Assembly: GCF_001439605.1 (NCBI RefSeq)
Contig: NZ_LMBX01000013.1
Span: forward strand, 81,758-145,757
Length of the DNA: 64,000 bases
Reading direction: 5' to 3'
DNA from: Cytobacillus praedii
Lineage (GTDB): Bacteria > Bacillota > Bacilli > Bacillales > Cytobacillaceae
This document shows positions 39,741 through 49,041 of the stretch, in pieces. The notes beneath the pieces are model-generated. The model was not told the DNA's origin and searched no databases. It saw only the letters and a list, made by a program, of their open reading frames with translations. Each line of letters starts with the position of its first letter. The stretch's first letter is position 1. A program made the position numbers and the translations under genes.

Positions 39741-40883
39741 GTGAATTTTGATTTAACTTCTGAACAAGAAATGATTCTTAAAACGATACGTGAATTTGCG
39801 GATGAAGAGGTTGCCCCGGGTGCACTAGATAGGGATCGGAATAAAGAATTTCCCATTGAAATTTTTAAGAAAATGGCTGACCTTGGTTTAATGGGTCTTC
39901 CTTTCCCAGAAGAATATGGCGGTGCTGGTGCGGATACTGTTAGTTTTGCGATTGTTACAGAAGAGTTAAGCCGTGCATGCGGCTCGACGGGGATTACATA
40001 TTCAGCTCATATTTCTTTAGGCGGTGCTCCACTGTATTTGTTTGGAACAGAAGAACAAAAACAAAAGTATTTAGTCCCTATTTGTACAGGTGAAACATTT
40101 GGTGCGTTTGGTTTAACCGAGCCGAGTGCTGGTTCGGATGCTGGGGGAACAAGAACGACAGCAGTTGAGAAAGATGGAGATTACATCATTAACGGAAATA
40201 AGTGTTTTATTACTAATGCAAGCTATGCAAAGCATTTAGCTCTTACAGCAATAACAGGTGAAGCAGATGGCAAAAAAGAAATAAGTGCAATCATCGTGCC
40301 AACTGATGCAGATGGATTCAAGGTGATAGATAATTATGAGAAGATGGGATTGCATGCATCCAATACAACTGAGCTTGTACTTGAAGATGTGCGCGTTCCG
40401 ACTGAGCACTTGCTCGGTAAAAAGGGTGAGGGCTTTAAACAATTTTTGATCACCTTAGATGGAGGCAGAATTGGAATCGGTGCAATGGCTGTCGGCATCG
40501 CTCAGGCTGCATATGAGAAGGCTGTTCAATATGCAAAGGAACGTCAGCAATTTGGGCGCTCCTTATCCAATTTCCAAGCAATTCAATTTAAATTGGCAGA
40601 CATGGCTATGAAAATTGATCTGGCTCGAAATATGGTTTATAAAGCGGCTTGGCTGAAAGATCAAGGAAGAGCTTTTTCAAAGGAAGCATCTATGTGTAAG
40701 CTCTATGCTTCAGAGATATGTATGGAAATTACTGATCAGGCAGTACAAATTCATGGCGGGTATGGATATATGAGGGATTATCATGTTGAGAGATTTATGA
40801 GAGATGGGAAGTTAACTGAAATTGGCGAAGGCACATCCGAAGTTCAACGTTTAGTTATTGCTCGTCATATCTTAAGTAACTAA
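39741..40883 (+). CDS. Acyl-CoA dehydrogenase (short/medium-chain type)
   Basis: This 380-residue flavoenzyme performs the first oxidation of fatty-acid or branched-chain acyl-CoA breakdown. Family signatures are GAFGLTEPSAGSDAGG, the FAD-binding CFITNAS and QFGRSLSNFQ, QIHGGYGYMRDY and the catalytic glutamate E363 in GEGTSEVQR. It starts with GTG after AAGGGGGATGG. The exact substrate cannot be told from sequence alone. It is a single gene here, with its own promoter, cre site and terminator, inserted between sigA and cccA relative to B. subtilis. Confidence 0.93.
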   Translation: MNFDLTSEQEMILKTIREFADEEVAPGALDRDRNKEFPIEIFKKMADLGLMGLPFPEEYGGAGADTVSFAIVTEELSRACGSTGITYSAHISLGGAPLYLFGTEEQKQKYLVPICTGETFGAFGLTEPSAGSDAGGTRTTAVEKDGDYIINGNKCFITNASYAKHLALTAITGEADGKKEISAIIVPTDADGFKVIDNYEKMGLHASNTTELVLEDVRVPTEHLLGKKGEGFKQFLITLDGGRIGIGAMAVGIAQAAYEKAVQYAKERQQFGRSLSNFQAIQFKLADMAMKIDLARNMVYKAAWLKDQGRAFSKEASMCKLYASEICMEITDQAVQIHGGYGYMRDYHVERFMRDGKLTEIGEGTSEVQRLVIARHILSN

Positions 40884-40897
40884 TAAAAAGGTAGGGG

Positions 40898-40926
40898 AAA
40901 CTCCATCTAAGTGATGGAGTTTTTGT
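40898..40926 (+). terminator. Terminator after the acyl-CoA dehydrogenase gene
   Basis: AAACTCCATC pairs with GATGGAGTTT around TAAGT, followed by TTG. Confidence 0.85.
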
Positions 40927-41053
40927 CTATTTTCCGAATTTGCTGTGACAAAGTTTGCTTTAGGTCTTTTCCTTCGGTAGAATTTGAAGTAGAATAGAGA
41001 TTGTTTGTACATTACTTAATATTTTGATGTTCTTACATAAGGGAGGTTAAAAC

Positions 41054-41416
41054 ATGAAAAATACAGCAATGCCGTATCTTATTATCTTTGCATTCGGTAT
41101 CGTAGCAATTTTCTTTATGTCATTTATTGGTCTTAATAACATGGATGAAATTGCTGCAGAAAAAGAAGGCGGCGGAGACAAAGCTGAAGAGCAGGTTGCA
41201 GCAAGCCCTGAAGACACTTATAAGCAAAGTTGTATCGCCTGTCATGGTGATCAATATCAAGGAGCAGTGGGACCAGCTTTAACTGGTACTGGTGACCGTC
41301 ACTCTAAGGAAGAACTTGTAGATATCCTAACTAATGGTACGGCCAATGGAATGCCTGGCGGATTAGTCGCTGGTCAAGAAGATGCAATGGCTGAATGGTT
41401 AATGACACTTAAATAA
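41054..41416 (+). CDS. cccA: Membrane-anchored cytochrome c550
   Basis: CccA is a small c-type cytochrome anchored on the outer face of the membrane and linked to the aerobic respiratory chain. The 120-residue protein has an N-terminal membrane anchor (about 8-26), a charged spacer rich in E, G and A, and a heme-binding CIACH at about residues 60-64, with the likely axial methionine in NGMPGG. AAGGGAGG precedes the ATG. It is a single-gene unit with its own terminator. Confidence 0.95.
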   Translation: MKNTAMPYLIIFAFGIVAIFFMSFIGLNNMDEIAAEKEGGGDKAEEQVAASPEDTYKQSCIACHGDQYQGAVGPALTGTGDRHSKEELVDILTNGTANGMPGGLVAGQEDAMAEWLMTLK

Positions 41417-41426
41417 TTTATTAAAA

Positions 41427-41458
41427 AGAAAGTCCTTTGCATATGTAAAGGACTTTTT
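41427..41458 (+). terminator. Terminator after cccA
   Basis: AAAGTCCTTT pairs with AAAGGACTTT and is followed by TTC. Confidence 0.88.
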
Positions 41459-41529
41459 CTATACTTATTAAGACGGGCTATCGTTAAAACGGTAGCTATT
41501 TAAAATATGAAAGTATAAGTGGTGACTAA

Positions 41530-42237
41530 ATGAATACAGAGAAATTATCACAGCGACTAGAAGCTGTTGCAAATTATATTCCTAGGGGATTTCGTCTGGC
41601 TGACATCGGGTCTGACCATGCCTATTTGCCATGCTATGCTGTAAAAAAGGGCATGGTTCCGTTTGCAGTCGCTGGTGAGGTCGTAGAGGGACCTTATCAG
41701 TCAGCACAACGTCAGGTAAAGCTGGAAGGGCTAGAAGAAAAAATTATTGTTCGAAAAGGAAATGGTTTGGAAGTCATTACTCAAGGAGAGATCGACTGCG
41801 TAACAATTGCTGGAATGGGCGGCGCTTTAATAGCAAGCATTTTGGAAGAAGGGAAGAATAAGCTGGATTCGGTTAAACGATTAATATTGCAGCCGAATAT
41901 TAGCGCAATTACGACAAGACAATGGCTCGCAGATAATGGGTGGGAACTAATATCGGAAGAGATACTAGAAGAAGATAATAAAATATATGAAATATTAGTA
42001 GCCGAAAAGGGAGATCCTTTCAAACCATATAAAAATTTACAAAAAGAGCTTTTACTTGGTCCGCTATTAATGAAACAATCCTCTGTTTCCTTTCAGAAGA
42101 AGTGGAGAAACGAACTGAAAAATTGGCAGCGAATTTTAACTCAGCTGGAAAATGCAGCCGAATCAGAAGAAACAATATTGAAAAAGAAAGAGCTTAAAGA
42201 AAAGATTCAAATGGTTGAGGAGGTTATAGACAAATGA
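41530..42237 (+). CDS. trmK: tRNA (adenine22-N1)-methyltransferase TrmK
   Basis: TrmK (YqfN) methylates A22 of tRNA. The 235-residue protein has the SAM-binding motif LADIGSDHAYLP and the catalytic-loop region ITIAGMGGALIASIL-like TIAGMGG, plus LILQPN and the C-terminal coiled-coil. Its stop overlaps the start of yqfO by four bases, the usual arrangement. Confidence 0.95.
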   Translation: MNTEKLSQRLEAVANYIPRGFRLADIGSDHAYLPCYAVKKGMVPFAVAGEVVEGPYQSAQRQVKLEGLEEKIIVRKGNGLEVITQGEIDCVTIAGMGGALIASILEEGKNKLDSVKRLILQPNISAITTRQWLADNGWELISEEILEEDNKIYEILVAEKGDPFKPYKNLQKELLLGPLLMKQSSVSFQKKWRNELKNWQRILTQLENAAESEETILKKKELKEKIQMVEEVIDK

Positions 42238-43349
42238 AGAAGGTGAACGGGCATGAAATCATCCAGTTATTTGAGCGATTTTCACCGAAAACCTATGCAA
42301 TGGAAGGTGATCGAATTGGTCTGCAAATCGGCAGGTTAAATAAACCGATTGAAAATGTAATGATTGCTCTGGATGTATTGGAGGAAGTAGTCGATGAGGC
42401 GATTGAAAAAAATGTGCAGCTTATCATTGCCCACCACCCGCCTATTTTTCGCCCCTTGAAGGCGATAGCAACTGAAACACCAGCTGGCAGACTAATAGAG
42501 AAGCTTATTAAACATGATATAGCTGTTTATGCCGCCCATACGAATCTTGATGTGGCGACTGGCGGTGTAAACGATATGCTGGCCGAAGCGCTGCAGCTTA
42601 CTAATACTGAAGTGCTTTATCCAACATATGAAACAAAATTAAAAAAGCTCGTAGTATATGTTCCAGTGGAAAATGCAGAAGAGCTTAAGCAAGCGCTAGG
42701 GAATGCTGGTGCAGGTGCAATCGGAAAATATAGTCATTGCTCATTCTCGAGCTCAGGAATTGGGCAGTTTTTACCTGGAGAGGAAACAAACCCTCATATC
42801 GGTCAAATTGGAAAGCTTGAATCGGTTAAAGAAGAACGGTTAGAAACGATCTTTCCAGAACATCTTGAGAAAAGAATTCTCTCAGCTATGTTTAAATCTC
42901 ACCCATATGAAGAAGTTGCTTATGACATTTATAGCCTTGAGAATAAGGGAGAGATCTTGGGTCTAGGGAGAATTGGCGATATTCCAGAAATGACGCTAGA
43001 GGAGTTTGCTGCTCATGTAAAGCGCTGTTTTGATGTTAAAGGGGTGCGGGTTGTAGGCGATATGTCTGATAAAGTAAAAAGAGTGGCTATACTCGGCGGT
43101 GACGGAAATAAATATTTTGCTTCAGCAAAATTTAAAGGAGCAGATGTGTACGTGACGGGTGATATGTATTACCATGTAGCACATGATGCCATGATGATGG
43201 GGCTAAATATTGTTGACCCAGGCCATAACGTTGAAAAGGTAATGAAAAAAGGAGTTGCCATTCAACTAGAAAAAATGTGTAAGGAAAAGGGCTATGACGT
43301 TTCCATTTTTGCATCTGAATTACACACAGATCCATTTCAGTTTGTATGA
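42234..43349 (+). CDS. yqfO: Nif3-like dinuclear metal center protein YqfO
   Basis: This 371-residue Nif3/DUF34 protein has the metal-binding HHPPIF (H67, H68), AAHTNLD and a C-terminal DPGH and E motif (VDPGHNVEK). The central insertion (about 130-230), with LVVYVPVENAEELKQALG and HPYEEVAYDIY, is the CutA/PII-like domain seen in Gram-positive members. Possible roles include GTP cyclohydrolase-type hydrolysis, but the physiological function is unsettled. Confidence 0.92.
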   Translation: MKKVNGHEIIQLFERFSPKTYAMEGDRIGLQIGRLNKPIENVMIALDVLEEVVDEAIEKNVQLIIAHHPPIFRPLKAIATETPAGRLIEKLIKHDIAVYAAHTNLDVATGGVNDMLAEALQLTNTEVLYPTYETKLKKLVVYVPVENAEELKQALGNAGAGAIGKYSHCSFSSSGIGQFLPGEETNPHIGQIGKLESVKEERLETIFPEHLEKRILSAMFKSHPYEEVAYDIYSLENKGEILGLGRIGDIPEMTLEEFAAHVKRCFDVKGVRVVGDMSDKVKRVAILGGDGNKYFASAKFKGADVYVTGDMYYHVAHDAMMMGLNIVDPGHNVEKVMKKGVAIQLEKMCKEKGYDVSIFASELHTDPFQFV

Positions 43350-43371
43350 GGGGATTGGCTGATAAATTATA

Positions 43372-43419
43372 AAACAAAAAGGACCGGTATGATTCTATCC
43401 GAACCGGTCCTTTTTGTTA
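43372..43419. terminator. Bidirectional terminator between yqfO and ispH
   Basis: AACAAAAAGGACCGGT pairs with ACCGGTCCTTTTTGTT, with A and T runs on each side. Confidence 0.92.
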
Positions 43420-44355
43420 TCTTTTAATTTTTGGAAGAATCTTACTTAATGGTACCTTCTTCTCTCTTGCCCAAGTCGATTCATCATTAGGATCAAACTG
43501 TTCGATAAAGGCAATTACCTCTTTGGTAATAGGAGTTGGAGTAGAGGCCCCCGAAGTAACAGCGACGGTTGACGCGTCCTTAATCCAATCGATATCTAGC
43601 TCGGATACATCAGCAATCCGGTATGCTTTGGTGCTGGCAATCTCTTCAGACACTTGTGCTAAGCGATTGGAGTTATTGCTTTTTGGGTCACCGACAACAA
43701 TGGTTACATCTGCTTGTCCTGCTTGAGTCGCAACCGCTTCTTGGCGTACCTGTGTGGCATTGCAAATTTCTTTATGAAACTCGGCATGCGGATACTTTTC
43801 TTCTAACTTATTCATTACATCTTTAACATCCCACTGGCTCATTGTCGTTTGATTAGTGACAACGATCTTTTCACCTTGAAGCTGCAAGGCATCTACATCT
43901 CCCAGTGATTCAACCAGATGAACAGCATGTGGTGCAACACCAATTGCTCCTTCAGGCTCCGGGTGACCTTTTTTTCCAATATAAATAATCTGGAAGCCTT
44001 CTTTCACCTTTTCTTCGATTAAATCATGTGTTCTCGTTACATCCGGACAAGTAGCGTCAAGTGTAACAAGTCCTTTTGATTTAGCTAACTCTCTTACCTC
44101 TGGTGAAATTCCATGAGCAGTGAAGATAACAGTTCCCTTATCAACCTTGCTAAGTATATCCATCCGGTCTTTTCCGTCAAGAGTAATAATTCCTTCTTCT
44201 TCAAAGGCATCTGTCACATGCTTGTTATGAACAATCATTCCTAGGATATAGATGGGCCGCGGCAGTGATTTATCAAGGGCCGCATTTCTTGCAATAACCA
44301 TTGCATCGACAACTCCATAACAATAACCCCGTGGTGATATCTTAATGATTTCCAT
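43417..44355 (-). CDS. ispH: 4-hydroxy-3-methylbut-2-enyl diphosphate reductase IspH
   Basis: IspH catalyses the last step of the MEP isoprenoid pathway, making IPP and DMAPP. The 312-residue iron-sulfur protein has the three cluster cysteines in GYCYGV (C12), DATCPDV and EICNATQ. GGGAGGGTTTG precedes the ATG on the minus strand. The other late MEP gene, ispG, is on the same strand 8 kb away. Confidence 0.97.
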   Translation of the reverse strand: MEIIKISPRGYCYGVVDAMVIARNAALDKSLPRPIYILGMIVHNKHVTDAFEEEGIITLDGKDRMDILSKVDKGTVIFTAHGISPEVRELAKSKGLVTLDATCPDVTRTHDLIEEKVKEGFQIIYIGKKGHPEPEGAIGVAPHAVHLVESLGDVDALQLQGEKIVVTNQTTMSQWDVKDVMNKLEEKYPHAEFHKEICNATQVRQEAVATQAGQADVTIVVGDPKSNNSNRLAQVSEEIASTKAYRIADVSELDIDWIKDASTVAVTSGASTPTPITKEVIAFIEQFDPNDESTWAREKKVPLSKILPKIKR

Positions 44356-44576
44356 ATTTCAAACCCTCCCAATAATAAAAACATCTATGATAAAGTCCGT
44401 TTATTTTTCTTTTTTAATGATCGTTCATGCGGTAAAAAGTGAATGATCCGTATACTATTATATAGAACTTTTGCTAATAATAATACTAAAAGGCAGTGAA
44501 GCAAGCTGTGTTTGTTTATCATAAAGAGAGGAAAAAGATAAAAGTAAAAATAAAAAAGAATGCTGCTGCATCCTTT

Positions 44577-45137
44577 TTATACATACAATTTTGGAATCGA
44601 TTGGCCATTTCTTTGTACTTGTTTAGCTGGGGGGGTATCAATGTCCGCTTCATTGCTTGCTTTTTTTATAGGTTTTTTAGTTTTAGCAGATGTTGTTTCT
44701 TTTTTAGGCTTTTCATCCACTGAAGCGGGTTCGTCATCCCCATTTTTCAATCCTCTGTAAAGTTTCCACATGGCAGGGATGTTTTTTACGAGCGGTCCAT
44801 ACTGCTGCACCATCGGTCCTACTTGCTGGGCAGTATTTAAAACCTTTTGTGTGTTTGATAAAAAGCCATTAATCGCTGTCGGATTGCTTAAAGCTTTTAA
44901 GATTCCGCCAGCTCCTGATCCGCCATTTCCTGCAGCCCTGCTTGCTGTCCCAGCAGCTCCTGCGGCACCTCTTGCTTGACCGCCGCCCATAAGTTTTGCG
45001 AGCAGGCCGCCACCTCCCTGTCTCATTTGAGGTGCACCTCTCATCATTGATCCCATTGGTGGACGAGTCTGCATTGGTGGCATAAATGATTGAGGAGGCA
45101 TTCCTCCTCGAAATGGCATTCTCGGTCGATTCATCAT
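44577..45137 (-). CDS. yqfQ: VrrA/YqfQ-like glycine, methionine and proline-rich protein
   Basis: The 186-residue protein opens with a low-complexity G/M/P/R-rich region (RMPFRGGMPP, MRQGGGGLLAK, AAGAAGTAS) and has a conserved middle with VGPMVQQYGPLVKNIPAMWKLYRGL, typical of the YqfQ/VrrA family, then a lysine-rich tail. In B. anthracis the homologous vrrA locus is a variable-number repeat marker, so the N-terminal region may vary between strains. AGGAGGCTAACGGGA precedes the ATG. Family members are often called spore-coat or exosporium-linked, but the function is not proven. Confidence 0.82.
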   Translation of the reverse strand: MMNRPRMPFRGGMPPQSFMPPMQTRPPMGSMMRGAPQMRQGGGGLLAKLMGGGQARGAAGAAGTASRAAGNGGSGAGGILKALSNPTAINGFLSNTQKVLNTAQQVGPMVQQYGPLVKNIPAMWKLYRGLKNGDDEPASVDEKPKKETTSAKTKKPIKKASNEADIDTPPAKQVQRNGQSIPKLYV

Positions 45138-45345
45138 TCCCGTTAGCCTCCTTTCTATCTTCTAATACTAATAAGGTATGCATCATGACTGATTTGGTTT
45201 AGGCGGGAAAAAGAGCAGAATATTGGCAGAAAAAAGTGAAAACAGCGCTATTATGAAACTATTCTTTAGTATGAGTGGTTATTTGTCTAAAACTTTATTA
45301 TAATAACAGGATGACTATAGAATCGACACATGAGGAGTTAATAAT

Positions 45346-46656
45346 ATGAACGAAACAAAATTTGAACGGTATGAATTTAAGCCATTTATTATTGAAGCAG
45401 TAAAAAAGTTAGGTTTTTATGAACCTACTGAAATACAAGAACGCTTAATCCCAGCCACTTTAAAAGGAGATAGCGCAATTGGCCAATCACAAACAGGAAC
45501 GGGAAAAACACATGCGTATATTTTACCAATCCTGCAAAAGCTTGATCCTGCAAGAGAAGAGGTACAAGCGATTATTACCGCTCCTACAAGAGAGCTTGCG
45601 AATCAAATCTATCAGGAAATTCTTAAAGTAACGGAGCATTGTTCAGAAGGTGAAGAAATAGCTGCACGCTGCTATATCGGAGGAACGGACAAGCAGAGAA
45701 CAATTGATAGGTTAAAAAAACAGCCCCAAATCATTGTTGGTACACCGGGAAGAATAAATGATCTTGTGAAGGAGCAGGCTCTATTTGTTCATAAAGCAAC
45801 AATGCTTGTTGTTGATGAAGCAGATTTAATGTTAGACATGGGATTTCTTGAAGATGTTGACCAAATTGCAGGAAGAATGCCTGAGAAAATTCAGATGCTC
45901 GTTTTCTCTGCGACTATTCCTGAAAAGCTGAAGCCATTTTTGAAAAAATATATGGAAAACCCAAAGTATATTCATGTAGAGCCGCAGCAAGCAACGGCAG
46001 CTAAAATTGAACAATGGATTATGCCATCAAAACATCGTAATAAAGTGAATCTCGTTCATGAAGCTTTAGCAGCTTTTAATCCATATCTAGCGATTGTCTT
46101 TACGAATACGAAGAAAAAAGCGGATGAGGTTGCAGATGCATTGATTTCAAAAGGGTTGAAGGTTGGAAGGATTCATGGAGACTTGAATCCGCGTGAACGG
46201 AAAAAAATGATGAAGCAAATTATCGACTTAGAGTTCCAGTATATCGTTGCGACAGACTTAGCAGCACGAGGAATAGATATCCAAGGGATAAGCCATGTGA
46301 TTAATTATGAGCTGCCGACGGATCTAGATTTTTACATTCATCGAGTAGGCCGTACAGCACGTGCAGGATATTCGGGCATTGCTTTAACTATTTACGAAAC
46401 TGCTGATGAAGATGCGCTCAATCGCCTTGAAAAAATGGGAATAGAATTTCACCATGTTGATTTGCAGAAGGGTGAATGGACGAAGCTTGATGAGCGAAAC
46501 AAGCGTAAAAATCGCCAAAGAAAAACAGATGATATCGATAAAAAGGCGTCTTCATTAGTCCAAAAACCGAAGAAAGTGAAACCAGGATATAAAAAGAAAA
46601 TGAAGTGGGAAATGGATAAAATTAAAAAACGCGAAAGAAGAATAAAGAAAAAATAA
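45346..46656 (+). CDS. cshB: DEAD-box RNA helicase CshB
   Basis: CshB is a cold-associated RNA helicase. The 436-residue protein has the helicase motifs in order: Q motif (FYEPTEIQERL), SQTGTGKTHAY, APTRELANQ, TPGRI, VVDEADLMLD, SAT, and in the second domain TNTKKKADEV, ATDLAARGIDI and HRVGRTARAG. The C-terminus is a strongly basic tail (about 385-436) suited to RNA binding. nfo follows 24 bases after the stop. Confidence 0.95.
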   Translation: MNETKFERYEFKPFIIEAVKKLGFYEPTEIQERLIPATLKGDSAIGQSQTGTGKTHAYILPILQKLDPAREEVQAIITAPTRELANQIYQEILKVTEHCSEGEEIAARCYIGGTDKQRTIDRLKKQPQIIVGTPGRINDLVKEQALFVHKATMLVVDEADLMLDMGFLEDVDQIAGRMPEKIQMLVFSATIPEKLKPFLKKYMENPKYIHVEPQQATAAKIEQWIMPSKHRNKVNLVHEALAAFNPYLAIVFTNTKKKADEVADALISKGLKVGRIHGDLNPRERKKMMKQIIDLEFQYIVATDLAARGIDIQGISHVINYELPTDLDFYIHRVGRTARAGYSGIALTIYETADEDALNRLEKMGIEFHHVDLQKGEWTKLDERNKRKNRQRKTDDIDKKASSLVQKPKKVKPGYKKKMKWEMDKIKKRERRIKKK

Positions 46657-46680
46657 TCGTTTGGGGAGAGAGAAGAAAAG

Positions 46681-47574
46681 ATGCTGAAAATTGGTTCACA
46701 TGTATCGATGAGTGGGAAAAAAATGCTTTTGGCAGCAAGTGAAGAGGCTGTTTCATATGGATCCAATACATTAATGATCTATACAGGTGCTCCGCAAAAC
46801 ACAAGAAGGAAAAAAATAGAAGAATTAAATATAGAAGCAGGCTTGAAGCATATGGAGGAAAACGGAATAAGTGATATTATTGTTCATGCTCCATATATTA
46901 TCAATATCGGAAATACAACAAATCCGAGCACCTTTGAGTTAGGTGTGAATTTCCTTCGATCTGAAATCGATCGTACAGAAAGCATAGGTGCCAGACAAAT
47001 TGTCCTCCATCCAGGTGCACATGTCGGTGCGGGAACAGAGGCAGGCATCAAAAAAATTGTAGAAGGCTTAAATGAAGTGTTAAAAGGAGACGAAAAGGTT
47101 CAAATCGCCCTTGAAACAATGGCAGGCAAAGGCTCTGAATGCGGAAAATCATTTGAGGAGCTAGCGATGATTATTGATGGAGTAAATTACAATGATCACT
47201 TATCAGTATGCTTTGATACTTGTCATACACACGATGCTGGGTACAATATTGTCGAGGATTTTGATGGGGTTTTAGAGCAGTTCGACAAGATTATAGGCAT
47301 TGATCGATTAAAGGTTCTTCATATTAATGATAGTAAAAATGAGCGCGGGATGAGAAAAGACCGCCATGAAAATATCGGATTTGGCCATATTGGCTTTGAA
47401 GCTTTGAATTATATTGTCCATCATCCACAGCTGATGAATGTGCCAAAGATACTTGAAACACCTTACGTGGGAGAGGACAAAAATAATAAAAAGGCACCTT
47501 ATAAACATGAGATTGCTATGCTTCGTGCAAAAGAATATAATGAAAATCTTTTGGACTTAATTATGCAGGGATAA
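46681..47574 (+). CDS. nfo: Endonuclease IV (apurinic/apyrimidinic endonuclease)
   Basis: Nfo cleaves AP sites in base-excision repair and in bacilli is also important in spores. The 297-residue TIM-barrel protein has the zinc-site motifs [31 protein letters not shown] and LETPY. GGGGAGAGAG precedes the ATG. It is probably co-transcribed with cshB and ends at a strong terminator. Confidence 0.97.
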   Translation: MLKIGSHVSMSGKKMLLAASEEAVSYGSNTLMIYTGAPQNTRRKKIEELNIEAGLKHMEENGISDIIVHAPYIINIGNTTNPSTFELGVNFLRSEIDRTESIGARQIVLHPGAHVGAGTEAGIKKIVEGLNEVLKGDEKVQIALETMAGKGSECGKSFEELAMIIDGVNYNDHLSVCFDTCHTHDAGYNIVEDFDGVLEQFDKIIGIDRLKVLHINDSKNERGMRKDRHENIGFGHIGFEALNYIVHHPQLMNVPKILETPYVGEDKNNKKAPYKHEIAMLRAKEYNENLLDLIMQG

Positions 47575-47583
47575 TCTCATTAA

Positions 47584-47617
47584 AGAAAAAAGCTGTGAAT
47601 TCTCACAGCTTTTTTTC
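47584..47617 (+). terminator. Terminator after nfo
   Basis: GAAAAAAGCTGTGA pairs perfectly with TCACAGCTTTTTTC. Confidence 0.92.
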
Positions 47618-47626
47618 AATGGAAAG

Positions 47627-47790
47627 AAAATTATATAATCGGATGTTTTGGAAACGTTGTGAGAAGTTGGTCTTTTCCAGCTCGAGCACCTTCCCACTCG
47701 AGGTCACAAGCCGAGCCTTTCTGAAAAACTTTTGCATGAGGGGCGGCTTGTGCTTGTTGGGGTGATTAGCGCCTTGCTCAATTGTTCATG
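47627..47790 (+). repeat. Long family A repeat between nfo and yqfT
   Basis: It begins AAAATTATATAATCGGATGTT and shares this, the TTGGTCT, CCAGCTC-AGC, CTCGAGGTCACAAGCC and GGCTTGTGCTTGT blocks with the copy at 51627-51806. CACAAGCC and GGCTTGTG make it self-complementary. It ends 14 bases before the yqfT stop codon on the minus strand. Confidence 0.75.
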
Positions 47791-47804
47791 TATTTAGAGA
47801 GAAA

Positions 47805-48059
47805 TTATTTAGTAAATTGTATAAATAGCTTATTTACAGCTCGAGCTGTTTCAGGGCCGGCAATTTTTGCAATTTCCTTTACTACTCTTGAACGCTCATC
47901 ATCATTAAATATATTCACTTGTTTTCCTCGGAGATAGTCGGCTATTTTGTCAGCTTGCTGTTTTGTAATGATGATTTGGAATTGCTTTCCATACTTCATT
48001 AACTCATCACCAGTAATAGTACCTACTTTATGATTAATGATGTTTTCAAAAATTTTCAT
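47805..48059 (-). CDS. yqfT: YqfT-like small protein (DUF2624)
   Basis: This 84-residue protein fits the Bacillus YqfT family by position and by its pattern KYGKQFQIIITKQQADKIA and NIFNDDERSRVVKEIAKIAG, which suggests a helical, possibly nucleic-acid-linked protein. Function is unknown. GGAGGAGTGATGGAGA precedes its ATG on the minus strand. Confidence 0.8.
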   Translation of the reverse strand: MKIFENIINHKVGTITGDELMKYGKQFQIIITKQQADKIADYLRGKQVNIFNDDERSRVVKEIAKIAGPETARAVNKLFIQFTK

Positions 48060-48143
48060 TCTCCATCACTCCTCCAATGTACTGTATGAGGAGAGAGTGG
48101 AATTTGTTACAGATTTTTTAATGGCAGAATGGAATTGTTATTC

Positions 48144-48172
48144 TTTACATTTTTTTAACCTTGCTGTATACT
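48144..48172 (+). promoter_or_regulatory. SigA promoter of zurA-zurM-zur
   Basis: TTTACA, 17 bases, TATACT. The predicted start point is within the Zur box downstream. Confidence 0.78.
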
Positions 48173-48175
48173 ACT

Positions 48176-48196
48176 AAATCGTAATGATTCTTATAT
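48176..48196 (+). promoter_or_regulatory. Zur box
   Basis: AAATCGTAATGATTCTTATAT contains TCGTAAT-G-ATTCTTA: the left half matches the B. subtilis Zur consensus TCGTAATNATTACGA exactly and the right half matches 4 of 7. It lies directly after the -10 box, so zinc-loaded Zur would block transcription, forming a feedback loop with the zur gene of the same locus. Confidence 0.72.
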
Positions 48197-48240
48197 TCGA
48201 AGCTGTTTTTAAAATTACAGCTGGATTTTTAGGTGATAAA

Positions 48241-49041
48241 ATGGAAAATCAATTAAGAACAATTATTGAAATAGAGCAAGTATCCTACCGTTATGAAAAG
48301 GAGGACGTACTTGAAGATATTAACCTTACTATACATGAAGGCGCATTCTTAGGTATTGTTGGGCCGAACGGTTCAGGAAAATCAACTTTATTAAAGCTTG
48401 TTCTCGGACTGCTCAAAACTCAAAAAGGAGAGATTCGACTTTTTGGTCAAGAGATCAGCCGATTCAAAGACTGGCACAAAATTGGCTTTGTATCACAAAA
48501 GGCAAATTCTTTTAATACTGGTTTCCCTGCAACGGTTTATGAAGTTGTTTCAAGCGGTTTAACAAGAAAACTTGGACTTTTTAAGTTTATGAAAAGAGAG
48601 CATCACACAAAGGTGATGGAAGCTATTAATTCCGTTGGACTTCTTGCATTTAAAGATAGAAATATTGGGGAGCTCTCAGGGGGACAGCAGCAGCGTGTGT
48701 TCATCGCTAGAGCATTAGTCAGTGATCCCAAATTATTGATTCTTGACGAGCCAACTGTTGGGGTTGATGCCCAAAATGTTCAATCCTTTTACGAGATGCT
48801 AGACGAGTTAAACAAAAAATTAGGAATTACCCTTTTATTAGTTACGCATGATATTGGAACGATTTCTGATAAAGTCACACATGTTGCCTGTTTAAATAAG
48901 CATTTGCATTTTCATGGGAAAACGGAGGAATTTGAACAGCTAAAAATGGATGAAATGTCCGAGTATTATGGTCATGATGTTCATATTCTCACACATAATC
49001 ACGATCATCATCACCATCATCATGGAGGAACAGAGCAATGA
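48241..49041 (+). CDS. zurA: Zinc ABC transporter ATP-binding protein (ZurA/ZnuC)
   Basis: This 266-residue ABC ATPase energises zinc uptake. It has Walker A GPNGSGKST, Q-loop VSQKAN, signature LSGGQQQR, Walker B LLILDEPT and the switch histidine in VTHD. I chose ATG 48241 (AGGTGATAAA upstream); an in-frame ATG at 48184 would lie in the Zur box. The C-terminus ends in a histidine-rich tail (HNHDHHHHHHGG), unusual for the ATPase subunit. zurM overlaps its stop by four bases. No substrate-binding protein gene is adjacent. Confidence 0.94.
   Translation: MENQLRTIIEIEQVSYRYEKEDVLEDINLTIHEGAFLGIVGPNGSGKSTLLKLVLGLLKTQKGEIRLFGQEISRFKDWHKIGFVSQKANSFNTGFPATVYEVVSSGLTRKLGLFKFMKREHHTKVMEAINSVGLLAFKDRNIGELSGGQQQRVFIARALVSDPKLLILDEPTVGVDAQNVQSFYEMLDELNKKLGITLLLVTHDIGTISDKVTHVACLNKHLHFHGKTEEFEQLKMDEMSEYYGHDVHILTHNHDHHHHHHGGTEQ

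Noticed and set aside
41477..41496. Hairpin GCTATCGT/ACGGTAGC between cccA and trmK
   Set aside because: It is short and lacks a T-run; I cannot tell a leader element from chance.
44869..45186. A second minus-strand frame overlapping the VrrA-like gene
   Set aside because: It is a frame shadow of the GC-biased low-complexity region; the chosen frame has the strong ribosome binding site and the conserved domain.
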